DNA of 5,725 nt, from NCBI GenBank assembly GCA_964559135.1, contig CAZLGG010000166.1:1-5725 (forward strand), read 5' to 3'. The notes under the pieces were generated by a model. That model did not search any database. It was given only the letters and a program-made list of their open reading frames with translations, and was not told the DNA's origin. Positions 5,539-5,725 of this stretch are shown here, in pieces (position 1 is the first letter of the stretch; the number at the start of each line of letters is the position of its first letter). The DNA comes from DRQF01 sp964559135 (lineage in GTDB: Bacteria; Planctomycetota; GCA-002687715; DRQF01). A program made the translations under genes and the position numbers.

Positions 5539-5725
5539 GTGACTTCTCCCATGATGAAACAATGGCACTCGGTCAAGACTCAGCACGGCGAGGGAATCTT
5601 GTTTTTTCGGATGGGAGACTTCTTCGAGTTCTTCCATGACGATGCCAAGCAGGCCGCTCGGCTCTTGGGCTTGACGTTGACGTCACGCTCGAAAGGCGAA
5701 GGGGCGATTCCGATGGCCGGCGCTC
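5539..5725 (+). CDS. mutS: DNA mismatch repair protein MutS, N-terminal 62 codons, cut by window edge
   Basis: The visible protein begins VTSPMMKQW and continues with the strongly conserved start of the mismatch-recognition domain I: TQHGEGILFFRMGDFFEFF, then DDAKQAARLLGLTLTSR, then IPMAGA. In MutS this domain binds mispaired or looped bases; the full protein, normally about 850-900 residues, dimerises, binds ATP and recruits MutL in the cytoplasm. The mismatch-reading Phe-x-Glu is present as F28-F29-E30; the middle residue is usually Tyr, so F29 is a mild variation. The preceding TSPMM matches the (T)PMM opening seen in many MutS proteins, supporting the GTG start at 5539-5541 after GGAGGA. 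The ATG at 5551 would remove only four residues. The same frame is open far upstream, but the ribosome site and family length argue against an extension. The rest of the gene lies to the right of the window. Confidence 0.96.
   Translation, partial: MTSPMMKQWHSVKTQHGEGILFFRMGDFFEFFHDDAKQAARLLGLTLTSRSKGEGAIPMAGA

Noticed and set aside
5446..5637. N-terminal extension of the small membrane protein to an ATG at 5637
   Set aside because: It would run antisense through the conserved start of mutS, is not hydrophobic, and bypasses the strong GGAGGA site before 5445.
1..5725. Mobile elements, CRISPR arrays or defence genes
   Set aside because: No transposase, integrase, terminal repeats, regularly spaced repeats or nuclease/toxin motifs were seen in any frame inspected.

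Overview
The window is GC-rich, double-membrane-type bacterial chromosomal DNA. It has gene-dense ends and one very long gene in the middle. Taxonomy is inferred only weakly. The 343-residue membrane protein has sequence habits I associate with an uncharacterised planctomycetal-type integral membrane family, and the large protein carries a bacterial lipobox. A Planctomycetota-like or related deep-branching, high-GC lineage is a reasonable guess, not a demonstration.

Layout from left to right. (1) Positions 1-694, minus strand: the N-terminal 231 codons of a HesA/MoeB/ThiF-family E1-like adenylyltransferase, starting at GTG and running off the left edge. (2) 695-926: a divergent intergenic region holding a perfect 8-bp inverted repeat just before the next gene. 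(3) 927-1958, plus: a polytopic inner-membrane protein of 343 residues. (4) 1974-2003: a strong intrinsic terminator between two convergent genes, oriented for the minus strand. (5) 2029-4659, minus: an 876-residue lipoprotein with two Ig-like modules, a beta-rung motif seen three times, a glycine-rich region of about 275 residues and a C-terminal beta-type module. (6) 4660-5094: a stretch without a convincing gene. (7) 5095-5445, minus: a 116-residue membrane protein. (8) 5446-5538: a short divergent spacer with an inverted repeat. (9) 5539-5725, plus: the first 62 codons of mutS, running off the right edge.

The genes alternate in direction and do not form an obvious operon, so no shared pathway can be read from the layout. 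MutS (mismatch repair) and the E1-like enzyme (sulfur carrier activation) are housekeeping functions. The two small-to-medium membrane proteins and the large lipoprotein are uncharacterised envelope proteins. The lipoprotein is the most interesting item. Nothing here looks like a mobile element, CRISPR array, defence island or RNA gene, and most other long open frames are antisense shadows of these genes.
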